Below are positions 1 through 7,233 of a stretch of 64,000 bases of DNA, one piece after another. The stretch comes from Streptomyces sp. DH37. GTDB lineage: Bacteria; Actinomycetota; Actinomycetes; Streptomycetales; Streptomycetaceae. The notes beneath the pieces are model-generated. The model saw only the letters and a program-made list of their open reading frames with translations. It was not told the origin of the DNA and did no database searches. The first letter of the stretch is position 1, and each line of letters opens with the position of its first letter. Location: positions 26,833-90,832 of the forward strand of contig NZ_JARVKV010000018.1 in the NCBI RefSeq assembly GCF_029813835.1, given 5' to 3'. A program made the translations under genes and the position numbers.

Positions 1-699
1 CTGCTGGACGTGGGCATCGGCGACTGGGTGCGTATGACGGTCGAGGGCCGCCCGCAGATCCTCCACATCACCGGCCGCGCCATCGAGCCCGAGGACGGCG
101 GCCGGGTCATCTCCACCTCCCTGGACAACCTCGACCTGGACGGATCGGGCACGGTGGAGCCCGGCTTCCACCGGCTCGTCCTGCGCGACGGCGCCGACGC
201 CGAGGAGGTCGGCACCGACCTGGCGGCCTCCTCCGGAGGGCGGCTGGAGGTCCGCGAGGTCGCCAATCCCGCCGACGGCCTCTCCGGCGTGCGCGGCGTC
301 ATCACCGGACTGATCGCCGTCCTCGCCCTGATCGCCCTCACCGAACTGTCCACCACCCTCGGCGCCCGCGTCCGCGACCGCGGACGCGACCTCCTCGCCC
401 TCAAGGCCATCGGCCTCACCCCCCGTCAGATAGCGGGCGTGATCACGGTCTCCACCGCCTTCACCGCCCTGGCCGCCGCGGTCGTCGGCACGGTGGTGGG
501 GACCGTCGCGGGCAACTGGCTGATCGACGCCCAGGGGCACTCCAGCGGCATCGGCGCGGGCATAGCCCGGCCGCCGTCCACCGGCGCCCTGGCGCTGGTG
601 GTGGCGGCGGTCCTGGTGTGCGCGGTGGCGGTCTCGCTCGTCCCGGCCGCCCGCGCCGCGCGCCGCCGCATCGCGGACACGCTCAGCGAGACGCTGTAG
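1..699 (+). CDS. FtsX-like ABC transporter permease, C-terminal part (5' end outside window)
   Basis: The frame is open from base 1, so this is the 3' end of a longer gene. The visible 232 residues have an extracytoplasmic-looking stretch first. Three hydrophobic segments follow, at about residues 98-115, 148-170 and 197-215, and the protein ends in a basic tail rich in Arg. The order extracellular domain, TM, short cytoplasmic loop with LKAIGLTPRQI, TM, TM is typical of the C-terminal FtsX domain of MacB/LolC-type permeases, in which the LKAIG-like loop contacts the ATPase. The substrate cannot be told from this part. The ATPase partner, if adjacent, lies upstream of the window. Confidence 0.85.
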   Translation: MLDVGIGDWVRMTVEGRPQILHITGRAIEPEDGGRVISTSLDNLDLDGSGTVEPGFHRLVLRDGADAEEVGTDLAASSGGRLEVREVANPADGLSGVRGVITGLIAVLALIALTELSTTLGARVRDRGRDLLALKAIGLTPRQIAGVITVSTAFTALAAAVVGTVVGTVAGNWLIDAQGHSSGIGAGIARPPSTGALALVVAAVLVCAVAVSLVPAARAARRRIADTLSETL

Positions 700-749
700 C
701 GGCGGGACGGACAGGACCCGGAGGCGTCCTGACGCCGGGCCGCGACCGG

Positions 750-914
750 CGGCTCACGGTCGCATGGGTGGAGACCGGCCACAACGGTGAGTTGGTCGAG
801 GAAGCGGCCAAGGTCAACCGGCTCCAGGTCGATTACGATCGGCTGCGCGACCAGGCCCTGTCCGCGCGTGACTCAGCGGAGTTCCTGCTCCGACTCCTGG
901 AGGGGATTCCATGA
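750..914 (+). pseudogene. Remnant of a DUF5753 (XRE-type) regulator, C-terminal end only
   Basis: The in-frame translation has ETGHNGELVEE, then VDYDRLRDQALSARDSAEF, then LLRLLEGIP before the stop. This matches the end of DUF5753 regulators, where an 'ETG..G.L.E' strand is followed by a 'FDRLRA.ALSP.ES' helix; the intact regulator at 22245..23132 ends in a similar way. No HTH domain precedes it, because the permease gene ends only 50 bases upstream. A GTG at 768 could still start a 48-residue peptide. The stop overlaps the ATG of the DUF397 gene (ATGA at 911-914), the same coupling seen in the intact locus, so I read this as a decayed regulator rather than a new small gene. Confidence 0.65.
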
Positions 915-1126
915 CCGCCTCCCCGCACGAGACGACCGCCGCACGGTGGCGCAAGTCCAGCCACAGCAACCAGGACGGAGGCGCCTGCGTCGAGGTCGCC
1001 GACAACCTTCCCGGCACCGTTCCCGTGCGCGACAGCAAGGACCCGCGCGGCCCGGTCCTCGCCTTCGGGCCGGGCGCCCGGGCGTCGTTCGTGACCGCCG
1101 TCAGGGACGGCCGGCTCACCGCCTGA
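911..1126 (+). CDS. DUF397 domain protein
   Basis: This 71-residue protein shows the whole DUF397 signature. WRKSSHSNQDGGACVEVA near residues 14-31 is followed by VRDSKDPRGPVLAF and a final strand with FVTAVRDGRL. DUF397 proteins of Streptomyces sit next to XRE/DUF5753 regulators and have been described as the small partner of a toxin-antitoxin-like pair; their biochemical role is not settled. Here the partner is reduced to a fragment, and the start codon overlaps that fragment's stop. The gene therefore looks like a survivor of a partly deleted pair. The family call is firm; activity is unknown. Confidence 0.85.
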   Translation: MTASPHETTAARWRKSSHSNQDGGACVEVADNLPGTVPVRDSKDPRGPVLAFGPGARASFVTAVRDGRLTA

Positions 1127-1157
1127 GCCGGTACGCGGCCCGCGCGTTCCACCGGCC

Positions 1158-1275
1158 GGTGCCGCGCACGGCGAGGGCGCGTGCGGCCCGGCCCCCTCTT
1201 CGGGCCGGGCGCCCGGTCGTCGTCCATCGCCGTCATGACTGCCGTCGTGACCGCCGTCGGGGACGGCCGTCAGGA
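1158..1275 (+). pseudogene. Degenerate second copy of the DUF397 3' half
   Basis: Bases about 1158-1275 repeat the 3' half of the preceding DUF397 gene with scattered changes. Compare CTTCGGGCCGGGCGCCCGG at 1066-1084 with the same string at 1198-1216. After each comes a GTCGTC/GCGTCG-type stretch and then GTGACCGCCGTC followed by GGACGGCCG. The copy has an insertion of roughly a dozen bases after the shared block, no start codon and no DUF397 N-terminus. It is best read as the worn remains of a tandem duplicate, like the intact tandem copies near 22 kb. Confidence 0.6.
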
Positions 1276-1577
1276 ACGGGAGACGTGCCGCCTGGCCCTT
1301 TGGCGGGGCCGCGCCGACGGCGCGGGGGGCTCGTACGGCCGCTCCCGGCCGTCGAAGTCCTCGTCCTCGACGGCGGTTTCGAAAGGAAGCTCCCCGAAGT
1401 CCGGGGCCCGGAAGGGGTTCTTCGCCGGAGGCCGTGACGCCGTCCTGGGAGTCAGGGGCGCCGGCTCGGACGCGGAGAACAGCGAGGTCGTGTCGATGGG
1501 GAGTCTGCCTCTCGGGGCGGGGACGTCGAAGGGGGAGGGAACGGCCGGCTGTCGTGCGCCGGCCGGGCGCGGAGGTC
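1276..1577. other. Non-coding stretch between the DUF397 remnant and the CarD-like gene
   Basis: No gene is supported here. On the minus strand a frame is open from about 1545 to 1270 and encodes a plausible-looking acidic stretch, but it has no ATG, GTG or TTG start with a ribosome site. It could be the tail of a lost gene. Confidence 0.4.
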
Positions 1578-1799
1578 TCAGAGACCGCTCAGCTTGACGT
1601 ACGGGCTGAGGATGCGCACCTGCCGCGAACCGAAGTCGACGAGCACCGCGATCCCCTCCTCGACGGCGGTGATCCGGCCGAGGCCGTAGGCGTCGTGTGT
1701 GACCCGCTCGCCCACGGCGAAGTGCTTGTCGGGCGGCACGACCGGGGCTTTGAAGGGGCTGGTGGGCAGGTGTCGCCGGGCTACGGCCGATTTTGTCAT
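1578..1799 (-). CDS. Small CarD-like (CdnL/TRCF-type beta-barrel) protein
   Basis: This 73-residue protein has the block HFAVGERVTHDAYGLGRI followed by a short beta-barrel with VLVDFGSRQVRI. That resembles the N-terminal RNA-polymerase-interacting fold of CarD/CdnL and of TRCF. It lacks the long helical C-terminal domain of the true CarD encoded at 50183..50665, so it is probably not a full CarD. I chose the ATG at 1799 (MTKSAVARR) rather than the upstream one because the extra residues are unlike the family. The likely function, binding RNA polymerase or nucleic acid, is an inference from the fold. Confidence 0.75.
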   Translation of the reverse strand: MTKSAVARRHLPTSPFKAPVVPPDKHFAVGERVTHDAYGLGRITAVEEGIAVLVDFGSRQVRILSPYVKLSGL

Positions 1800-1917
1800 T
1801 AACGCCAGTATGCACCCACCGGTGCCGTGTGCACCCCGGTCTGCCACTCGTACTCCCGGCGCCGCCGTGTCCCGCGGCGCGCACGACCCCGGGGAACGCC
1901 TTCCGCCCGAACCACGA

Positions 1918-1950
1918 CATCCCGCCCGCGCCGTGGGCGCGGGCGGGATG
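1918..1950 (-). terminator. Strong hairpin downstream of ygfZ
   Basis: A perfect 15-bp inverted repeat (1918-1932 with 1936-1950) has a 3-base loop and lies 15 bases beyond the ygfZ stop. It has no U-tract, which is common for Streptomyces terminators. Confidence 0.7.
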
Positions 1951-1964
1951 CGCCGCGGTCGCGG

Positions 1965-2933
1965 CTACGGCTCGACGACGACCTCCTGCGCCGCCGCCGT
2001 GTCGCCCGCGACCAGCCGCGCGTCCACCGGGACGTTCCGCTTCACCAGGGCCAGGGCGATCGGTCCCAGTTCGTGGTGGCGGGCCGAGGTGGTGACGAAG
2101 CCGAGCTGCCGGCCCTCCTCCTCGCCGGCGAGCCGGACCGGGGTGCCGTGGCCGGGCAGGTGCACCTCGCTGCCGTCCAGGTGCAGGAAGACCAGCCGGC
2201 GGGGCGGCTTCCCCAGGTTGTGGACGCGCGCCACCGTCTCCTGGCCCCGGTAACAGCCCTTCTGCAGATGGACGGCCGTGCCGATCCAGCCCAGCTCGTG
2301 GGGGATGGTGCGGTGGTCGGTCTCCAGGCCCACCCGCGGCCGGTGCGCCTCCACGCGCAGCGCCTCCAGCGCCAGCACGCCGACCACCGGGCCGTGGGAG
2401 GCGGCGAAGGACTCCAGCTCGGCGCGCGGCAGGAACAGGTCGCGCCCGTACGGCGTCTCGCGCACGACCGTCCCCTCGGGGGCCTCCGCGATGGAGCCCG
2501 CCGGGAGGTGGACCACGGCGTACTCCGCCGTGGCGTCCGCGACCTCGACCCGGTAGAAGAACTTCATGCTCTCCAGGTAGGCGATCAGCGCCTCCCGCGT
2601 GCCCGGCTCGACGTGCATCCAGGTCGTGGCGCCGTCGTCGACCAGGTAGAGCGCGTGCTCGATGTGGCCGTGGGCGGAGAGGATCAGCGCCTCGGTGGCG
2701 CGGCCGGGTTCCAACTCGCTCACGTGCTGGGTGATCAGCAGGTGCAGCCAGCTCAGCCGGTCCTCGCCGGTGACCGTGACCACGCCGCGGTGCGAGAGGT
2801 CCACCAGACCGCCGCCGTCGGCGAGCGTGCGCTGCTCGCGGAACAGGTCGCCGTAGTGCGCGGCGACCCCTTCGTCCGGCGCCTCGGCGGGGACGGCGCC
2901 GGGCAGCGACAGCAGGGGGCTCTTGTACGACAT
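1965..2933 (-). CDS. ygfZ: YgfZ/GcvT folate-binding Fe-S cluster maintenance protein
   Basis: This 322-residue protein has the GcvT-like fold with the diagnostic YgfZ motif KGCYRGQETVAR (consensus KGCYTGQE) near residues 222-233. Proteins of this family bind tetrahydrofolate and support assembly or repair of certain Fe-S enzymes; the Cys of the motif is the key residue and is present. The start ATG (MSYKSPLLSLPG) is the only sensible one. The gene is 9 bases downstream of the nur stop on the same strand, so the two may be co-transcribed. No oddities are visible. Confidence 0.92.
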   Translation of the reverse strand: MSYKSPLLSLPGAVPAEAPDEGVAAHYGDLFREQRTLADGGGLVDLSHRGVVTVTGEDRLSWLHLLITQHVSELEPGRATEALILSAHGHIEHALYLVDDGATTWMHVEPGTREALIAYLESMKFFYRVEVADATAEYAVVHLPAGSIAEAPEGTVVRETPYGRDLFLPRAELESFAASHGPVVGVLALEALRVEAHRPRVGLETDHRTIPHELGWIGTAVHLQKGCYRGQETVARVHNLGKPPRRLVFLHLDGSEVHLPGHGTPVRLAGEEEGRQLGFVTTSARHHELGPIALALVKRNVPVDARLVAGDTAAAQEVVVEP

Positions 2934-2942
2934 GCGGCCAGC

Positions 2943-3419
2943 CTACGACTCCGTGCCGTCCGCGCTCTCGTCCGCGTCCCCCCGGGGGAGCCCCTCCGGG
3001 CGCGCGGCGGCGCAGTCGCGGCAGCGGCCGAAGATCGCGAAGTGCTTCATGTCGGTGTCGAACCCGAACGCCTCCCGCAGCCGGCCGGCGAAGTCGGCGG
3101 CGAGCGAGATGTCGGCCTCGATCACCTTGGTGCAGTCCCGGCACACCAGGTGCATGTGGTCGTGCCGGTCGGCCAGGTGGTACGTGGGCGCGCCGTGCCC
3201 CAGGTGGGCGTGGCTGACCAGACCCAGCTCCTCCAGCAGCTCCAGCGTGCGGTAGACGGTGGAGATGTTCACGCTCCCCGCCGTGCGCCGCACCTCGGCG
3301 AGGATGTCGTCCGGAGTGGAGTGCTCCAGCTTGTCCACGGCCTCCAGCACGAGCTGGCGCTGCGGCGTCAGCCGGTATCCGCGTCTGCGTAGGTCGCTCT
3401 GCCAGTCGGTGCTCACCAC
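2943..3419 (-). CDS. nur: Fur-family metalloregulator, nickel-type (Nur)
   Basis: The 158-residue protein has an N-terminal winged helix (RGYRLTPQRQLVLEAV, then NISTVYRTLELLEELGLV). The metal-binding half contains HLADRHDHMHLVCRDC, followed by a second Cys pair (GRCRDC). Sequence and length closely match the Streptomyces nickel-responsive regulator Nur as I remember it, including the start VSTDW. That protein represses nickel uptake and Fe-superoxide dismutase genes when nickel is plentiful. GTG at 3419 is chosen because a TACACT -10 element ends 6 bases upstream, which suggests a leaderless transcript. The Fur family is certain; Nur rather than Zur or FurA rests on recalled sequence similarity. 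Confidence 0.88.
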   Translation of the reverse strand: MVSTDWQSDLRRRGYRLTPQRQLVLEAVDKLEHSTPDDILAEVRRTAGSVNISTVYRTLELLEELGLVSHAHLGHGAPTYHLADRHDHMHLVCRDCTKVIEADISLAADFAGRLREAFGFDTDMKHFAIFGRCRDCAAARPEGLPRGDADESADGTES

Positions 3420-3425
3420 ACGGCC

Positions 3426-3431
3426 AGTGTA
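3426..3431 (-). promoter_or_regulatory. -10 element of a leaderless nur promoter
   Basis: TACACT on the minus strand ends 6 bases before the GTG start, the usual spacing for a transcript that begins at the start codon. No clear Shine-Dalgarno sequence is present. Confidence 0.5.
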
Positions 3432-3468
3432 GGAGGACGCCGCCCGGGGCGGGCCGTACGAGCGGGGA

Positions 3469-3488
3469 GGCGGCCCGGGAGGGCCGCC
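3469..3488 (-). terminator. Hairpin downstream of the nitrobindin-like gene
   Basis: An 8-bp GC stem (3469-3476 with 3481-3488) with a 4-base loop lies just after the stop at 3496. Confidence 0.45.
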
Positions 3489-3495
3489 GCGCGCG

Positions 3496-4065
3496 TCACC
3501 GGAAGAAGGCGATCCCGTCGTCCGGGAGGTCCTTGAGGTCCTTGGCCCACTCCCTCGGGTCGACGACCTTCTTCAGGTGCGCCGACATGTACGGGCGCAG
3601 CGGGCGGTCGGGGTCCGGGGTGGCCAGCTCGCCGACCCACATCAGGTCGCCCTTGACGTAGCCGTACAGCCGCTTGCCGCCGGAGTACTCCCCGGCGGAG
3701 GACAGGCGGGCGAAGGCGTCCGTGGCCAGGTCGATCTGGGGCTTCTGCTCGGCCATCTCGCCGTGCCAGACCTCGGCGATGCCCCGGTCGCGGACCATGA
3801 CGACCTCGACCTTGCGCTCCCGGTCGATCCGCCAGTAGCCGTTCTCGCTCTCCAGCGGGCGGACCTTCTCGCCCTTGGCGTCCAGCTCCCAGGTGCGGGA
3901 GGCGTACTCCAGGAAGCCCCGGCCGTCGTGGGAGAAGGAGACCTCCTGGCCGAAGTTGCACTGCTCGCGCCCGGGGAAGTCGGCGACGCCCGCGCCCGTC
4001 CAGTTGCCCAGGAGGAACGCGAGGGGGACGAGGTCCGGGTGGAGGTCGGACGGGATCTCGATCAT
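3496..4065 (-). CDS. Nitrobindin-like heme-binding beta-barrel protein (DUF1794 family)
   Basis: This 189-residue protein carries the family signature GNWTGAG (GxWxGxG) near residues 20-26. A series of amphipathic strands follows, and a His near residue 164 (MSAHLKKV) sits where nitrobindins place the proximal heme ligand. Proteins of this family form a ten-stranded barrel, bind ferric heme and can react with nitric oxide or peroxynitrite. The length fits the bacterial family. The gene lies upstream of nur on the same strand but is separated by a hairpin. The annotation as fatty-acid-binding-like seen in older records refers to the same fold. Confidence 0.85.
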   Translation of the reverse strand: MIEIPSDLHPDLVPLAFLLGNWTGAGVADFPGREQCNFGQEVSFSHDGRGFLEYASRTWELDAKGEKVRPLESENGYWRIDRERKVEVVMVRDRGIAEVWHGEMAEQKPQIDLATDAFARLSSAGEYSGGKRLYGYVKGDLMWVGELATPDPDRPLRPYMSAHLKKVVDPREWAKDLKDLPDDGIAFFR

Positions 4066-4128
4066 GAGGAACTCAGGCGATCTGTCGAGGACGTGTGGTC
4101 AGCGGTGTACGTGCCAGGGTACGGGGGG

Positions 4129-4230
4129 TCAGCGCTGGCCCTGGTAGAGCTTCTTCACGGTCAGACCCATGAACGCCAGGACGCCGACACAGACCAGGAC
4201 CAGCAGGGCGATGAAGAATGCCTCAAGCAC
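4129..4230 (-). CDS. Small single-pass membrane peptide (33 aa)
   Basis: A short frame starts at GTG 4230 and encodes 33 residues. It is almost entirely one hydrophobic helix (EAFFIALLVLVCVGVLAFMG) followed by a basic tail (LTVKKLYQGQR). A good ribosome site, GAGGAG, lies 8 bases before the GTG. The clear SD, the clean hydrophobic-plus-basic design and the position between two transcription units support a real gene. I do not recognise a named family. It lies 63 bases upstream of the nitrobindin-like gene and could be co-transcribed with it. Confidence 0.6.
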   Translation of the reverse strand: MLEAFFIALLVLVCVGVLAFMGLTVKKLYQGQR

Positions 4231-4299
4231 GGGAGCGCTCCTCGGGGGCTTCGCACGGACGTACGGGCCGGTGGGCGGCCCGCGGACGAGTCTAGTCGG

Positions 4300-4343
4300 C
4301 CCGCGGCGGGGCGGTGCTGTGAGGTGCGCCGCCCCGCCGCGGG
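4300..4343 (-). terminator. Strong hairpin after the three-gene membrane operon
   Basis: A 15-bp GC-rich stem (4300-4314 with 4329-4343) lies 28 bases beyond the stop at 4372. Confidence 0.65.
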
Positions 4344-4371
4344 GGCCGTTCCGGGCCGGTGGGCGGCCGGG

Positions 4372-5367
4372 TCAGCCCAGGAGCTGGGCCTGGAGGATCA
4401 CCGTCTGCCGGAACGGCACCGCGGGAGCCGTCCCCTTCCGGGACTGGACGATCAGGGCCACGGTGTCCCCGGCGAGCAGGTACGCGTGGCGGGTGTGGAC
4501 GTCGCCGCGGGGCTCCGGCTCGTCGTACACCTCGATCTCGACGTTCTCCGGGGCGGTCTCCGGCGGCCAGCTCTCGTCCAGCTCCGAGTCCGGCGCCCCG
4601 GCCAGCGTCAGGCCCGGGGCCAGGCCCCCGTACACCGTCTCGGTGTGGAAGTCGCCGGCGACGGCGCCGCTGTTGAACCGCAGCAGGTGGACGCTGGTGC
4701 GGGTGCCGTCCGGCATGACCCATCCGCGGGCGGCGATGTGCCGTACGGCGTCGTCCGCCAGCCGCTGCCGCAGCTCGTCGCGCTCGCCCTCCTCGTAGAG
4801 CCCGGCGTAGTCGCCGATCGTGACCCAGCCGCCCTTCGACGGGGGCAGCCCCTCGGTCTCGCCGTCCTTCCCGGCCTTCCCGCCCTTCCCGCCCTTCCCG
4901 GCCTCCTCGGCCCCCACGGCCCCCTCGGGCAGGGGGACCAGCAGCTCGCGCGGGTCGGCGTGGTGGACCTCCGCCTCGTTGCCCGGCGCGAACGGGCGCG
5001 GGGAGCCGGAGGGGAGGGCGGGCAGGGTGAGCTCGGGGTACGTCCATCGCCCGTCGCTCGCGGTGGCCAGGCCCGGCACCTCGTGGCGCTCCATCCGCGT
5101 GATGCCGTAGGCGGTGCCGGCGCAGAACACCCCGAAGACCGTCACGGCGGCCGTCCAGCGGCCGACGGCCCGCAGGACACGGGCCGGCGGGCGGCGGCGC
5201 CTCGGCGCGGGGGGAGCGGCGGGCGAGGGGGGAACGGACGGCGGGGCGGGTACGGCGGCCGCCCGCGGGTCCCCCGCCGGACTCGCCGCCGGGTCCCCCG
5301 TCGGCTCCGCCTGCGGTGCGACGGCGGGCGCGGCCGGCTCGGGCCGGTCTGTCACGGACTCGGTCAT
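4372..5367 (-). CDS. Membrane-anchored protein of unknown function (third gene of a paralogous operon)
   Basis: The 331-residue protein has a Pro/Ala-rich cytoplasmic N-terminus of about 60 residues, a basic patch (PRRRRPPARV), and one membrane helix near residues 72-90. A large outer domain of about 240 residues follows. Between about residues 155 and 170 lies a Gly/Lys-rich stretch (GKGGKGGKAGKDGE) that looks like an expanded linker. The outer domain has no motif I recognise. Its start overlaps the stop of the preceding gene (ATGA), and all three genes of this operon share the same layout, so I infer a duplicated family acting together at the outer face of the membrane. Confidence 0.8.
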   Translation of the reverse strand: MTESVTDRPEPAAPAVAPQAEPTGDPAASPAGDPRAAAVPAPPSVPPSPAAPPAPRRRRPPARVLRAVGRWTAAVTVFGVFCAGTAYGITRMERHEVPGLATASDGRWTYPELTLPALPSGSPRPFAPGNEAEVHHADPRELLVPLPEGAVGAEEAGKGGKGGKAGKDGETEGLPPSKGGWVTIGDYAGLYEEGERDELRQRLADDAVRHIAARGWVMPDGTRTSVHLLRFNSGAVAGDFHTETVYGGLAPGLTLAGAPDSELDESWPPETAPENVEIEVYDEPEPRGDVHTRHAYLLAGDTVALIVQSRKGTAPAVPFRQTVILQAQLLG

Positions 5368-6290
5368 ACGTACTCCCCCGGGGACACCAGGTGGTCGAGC
5401 TGGTCCTTCAGCAGTTCCGCCGCGGCCTCCTTGGGGAAAGGCTTGACGCCGGCGGCCTGGAACGAGACCAGGTACTCGTCCTGGTGGGCGGTGCAGAACA
5501 TCGTCTCCAGCTCGGAGTCGCCGTCCTTGGGCGGCAGGAAGCAGCGCGCGTTCCGGTGGCCCTTGATCTCCGGGCCGTCGCGGAAGACCGACAGGGCGTC
5601 GACCAGCTCGGACTGGAGGGCGCCCAGGGCCTCGACGCCCTTCTCGTTCTTCATGCGGGCGAGCTGGATCTCGGCCGTGAACCGGTTGTCGTGGGCCGTG
5701 TACGTGCGCATCACGATGCCCTGGACGCGCAGCTTCTCGACGTACTCGCGGTGCTGGCGGCGCTGCTTGCTCGGCAGCCCCTTGCCGCCCTCGCGCATCA
5801 GGGCCTGGGCCTGCCTGCCGCTCAGCTCGGTGTCGTTGCCGAACCCGGAGATGTCCGGACCGAGCCGGAACTCCACGGAGACCGGCAGCAGTTTCCCGCG
5901 CAGCTCGCCGTCGGAGCGCCCCTCCCTGGGGTCCGGTGCCGGATCGCCGTCGGAGGGGGTCCTCGCGGGCTTCCTCCAGATCACCGTGGGGGCGGACACG
6001 TCGGCGCCGTCCACGACGGCCTTGGTGTAGGCGAGTCCGCCGCCGGCCGCACCGAGCACCAGGGCCGCGGACAGCAGGGGGACGAGAGCGCGGCGGAGCC
6101 GGCTCCTCCCGCGCGGTCCGGCGTCCCGGAGGCCGTCCGGGGCCGCGGCGGCGGACGCCTCGGGGGCGGTCTCCGCGGTCGGGACGGTGCTCGTGTCCGG
6201 GACGGTCTCCGTGGTCGGGACGGTGCTCGTGTCCGCGGCAGGCGGACCGGCCGGGGCCCCGGCGCCGTTTCGGTTCTCCCGGTCGTTCAC
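5364..6290 (-). CDS. Membrane-anchored protein of unknown function (second gene of a paralogous operon)
   Basis: GTG at 6290 overlaps the preceding stop (GTGA), giving 308 residues. The layout has a Thr/Pro/Ala-rich N-tail with repeats of 'TSTVPT' and 'TVP', a basic patch (RGRSRLRRA), one membrane helix near residues 68-88 and an outer domain. The outer domain has lysine/arginine-rich helices and a Cys pair (RCFLPP, MFCTAHQDEY) that could form a disulfide. The phrase 'QAQALMREGGKGLP' and the rest of the outer domain match no family that I know. Coupled starts and stops on both sides show that the three genes are made together. Confidence 0.8.
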   Translation of the reverse strand: MNDRENRNGAGAPAGPPAADTSTVPTTETVPDTSTVPTAETAPEASAAAAPDGLRDAGPRGRSRLRRALVPLLSAALVLGAAGGGLAYTKAVVDGADVSAPTVIWRKPARTPSDGDPAPDPREGRSDGELRGKLLPVSVEFRLGPDISGFGNDTELSGRQAQALMREGGKGLPSKQRRQHREYVEKLRVQGIVMRTYTAHDNRFTAEIQLARMKNEKGVEALGALQSELVDALSVFRDGPEIKGHRNARCFLPPKDGDSELETMFCTAHQDEYLVSFQAAGVKPFPKEAAAELLKDQLDHLVSPGEYV

Positions 6291-7123
6291 AGCCGCTCCA
6301 ACTGCCGCTCGGCCAGGGACCTGATGTCGCGCCCGGCGATCGGCTCGATGTCGTAGATCCAGATGTCCATCATGATGTCGCCGCGCTGGGCGATCGCCCT
6401 GGCCGCGTACACCGGGAGGAAGCCGGGCTCGCGGTCGGGCTCGTCGAAGACGTAGTAGCGGCCGTTGCCCGACCCCTTCAGAGCGGTGCCGTCGTTGCCC
6501 GCGTGCTGGTCGTAGGGCATGTACTCCTGCTGGTCCTCGGCGTGTTCGAGGGCGGACCGGCGCTTCTCGTCGCGGAACTGCACGAGGCTCACGCTCACCG
6601 TCCGGTACTCGCCCCGCTGCCAGCCGGTGCTCGCGACGCGGCGCAGGTCCTCGCCGGTCAGGTAGGTGAACATGTATCCGGGATTGTCGAACTCCCGGGC
6701 GTAGGCGGGCAGCGAGAGCCAGCCGTCCACGTCCGGGCTCGGCTCGGGCTCCCGCGCCCCCTTCGGCCTGTCCAGGAGCAGCTTGCGCAGGTCGCCGTCC
6801 GTACGGACCCGCCGGTCCTCCTCGGCGGTGAGCGGCTCGGGCTCCTCGCCCTCGGGCAGCGGCTCCTTCGGGTACGACAGCTCCGCCTGCGACAGCGGGG
6901 GCAGCGGGGTGGGCGCGCGGTCGGCCTGGACGGTGTAGCCGCCCGCGAGGCCGCCGACGGCGCCGAGGAGGGCGGCGCAGGCCGGCAGCAGGGCCGTACG
7001 GCCGCGGCGGCGCGGCCGGGAGGTCTCCGGTGCGGCCGGGGACGGTGGCGGTGGCGCGGTCGGTAGCGGTGGCGCGGGCACGGACTCGGGGGGTTCCGCC
7101 GGGAGCGGCGGGAACGTGGGCAT
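6287..7123 (-). CDS. Membrane-anchored protein of unknown function (first gene of a paralogous operon)
   Basis: The 278-residue protein starts at ATG 7123 with a good ribosome site (GAGGAG). It has a Pro-rich N-tail of about 35 residues, a basic patch (RPRRRGR), a membrane helix near residues 44-65 and an outer domain with many Tyr and acidic residues. The segment SVSLVQFRDEKRRSALEHAEDQQEY parallels a segment of the third gene with SVHLLRFNSGAVAGDF, and TGWQRGEYRTVSV parallels RGWVMPDGTRTSV. The first and third proteins are therefore probably paralogs. No catalytic motif was recognised. An inverted repeat lies immediately upstream of the start. Confidence 0.8.
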   Translation of the reverse strand: MPTFPPLPAEPPESVPAPPLPTAPPPPSPAAPETSRPRRRGRTALLPACAALLGAVGGLAGGYTVQADRAPTPLPPLSQAELSYPKEPLPEGEEPEPLTAEEDRRVRTDGDLRKLLLDRPKGAREPEPSPDVDGWLSLPAYAREFDNPGYMFTYLTGEDLRRVASTGWQRGEYRTVSVSLVQFRDEKRRSALEHAEDQQEYMPYDQHAGNDGTALKGSGNGRYYVFDEPDREPGFLPVYAARAIAQRGDIMMDIWIYDIEPIAGRDIRSLAERQLERL

Positions 7124-7137
7124 GGGAACTCCTCACA

Positions 7138-7161
7138 CTTTTGTCGGCCCGCTGACAAAAG
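7138..7161. promoter_or_regulatory. Perfect inverted repeat upstream of the membrane operon
   Basis: CTTTTGTC and GACAAAAG are perfect reverse complements with an 8-base spacer. They lie 15 bases upstream of the first gene's ATG, in a patch much richer in A/T than its surroundings. It could be an operator or a hairpin in the leader RNA. Confidence 0.5.
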
Positions 7162-7220
7162 CGGGGAGGGAAAGGTTGTCCTCCCGCTGATCACGATCGG
7201 ATTGCGGCGCGCCGGGGCAC

Positions 7221-7226
7221 TACCGT
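7221..7226 (+). promoter_or_regulatory. -10 element of a leaderless DsrE-family promoter
   Basis: TACCGT ends 7 bases before the ATG at 7234 and there is no Shine-Dalgarno sequence, which suggests a leaderless transcript. Confidence 0.4.
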
Positions 7227-7233
7227 GGTGCGC

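Noticed and set aside
1270..3144. A 624-codon open frame on the minus strand
   Set aside because: Its main part is a wrong frame of ygfZ; only the last part, outside other genes, looks gene-like and it has no start.
3577..6030. An 817-codon open frame on the plus strand
   Set aside because: It is the shadow of the nitrobindin-like gene and the membrane operon on the minus strand, with no motif.
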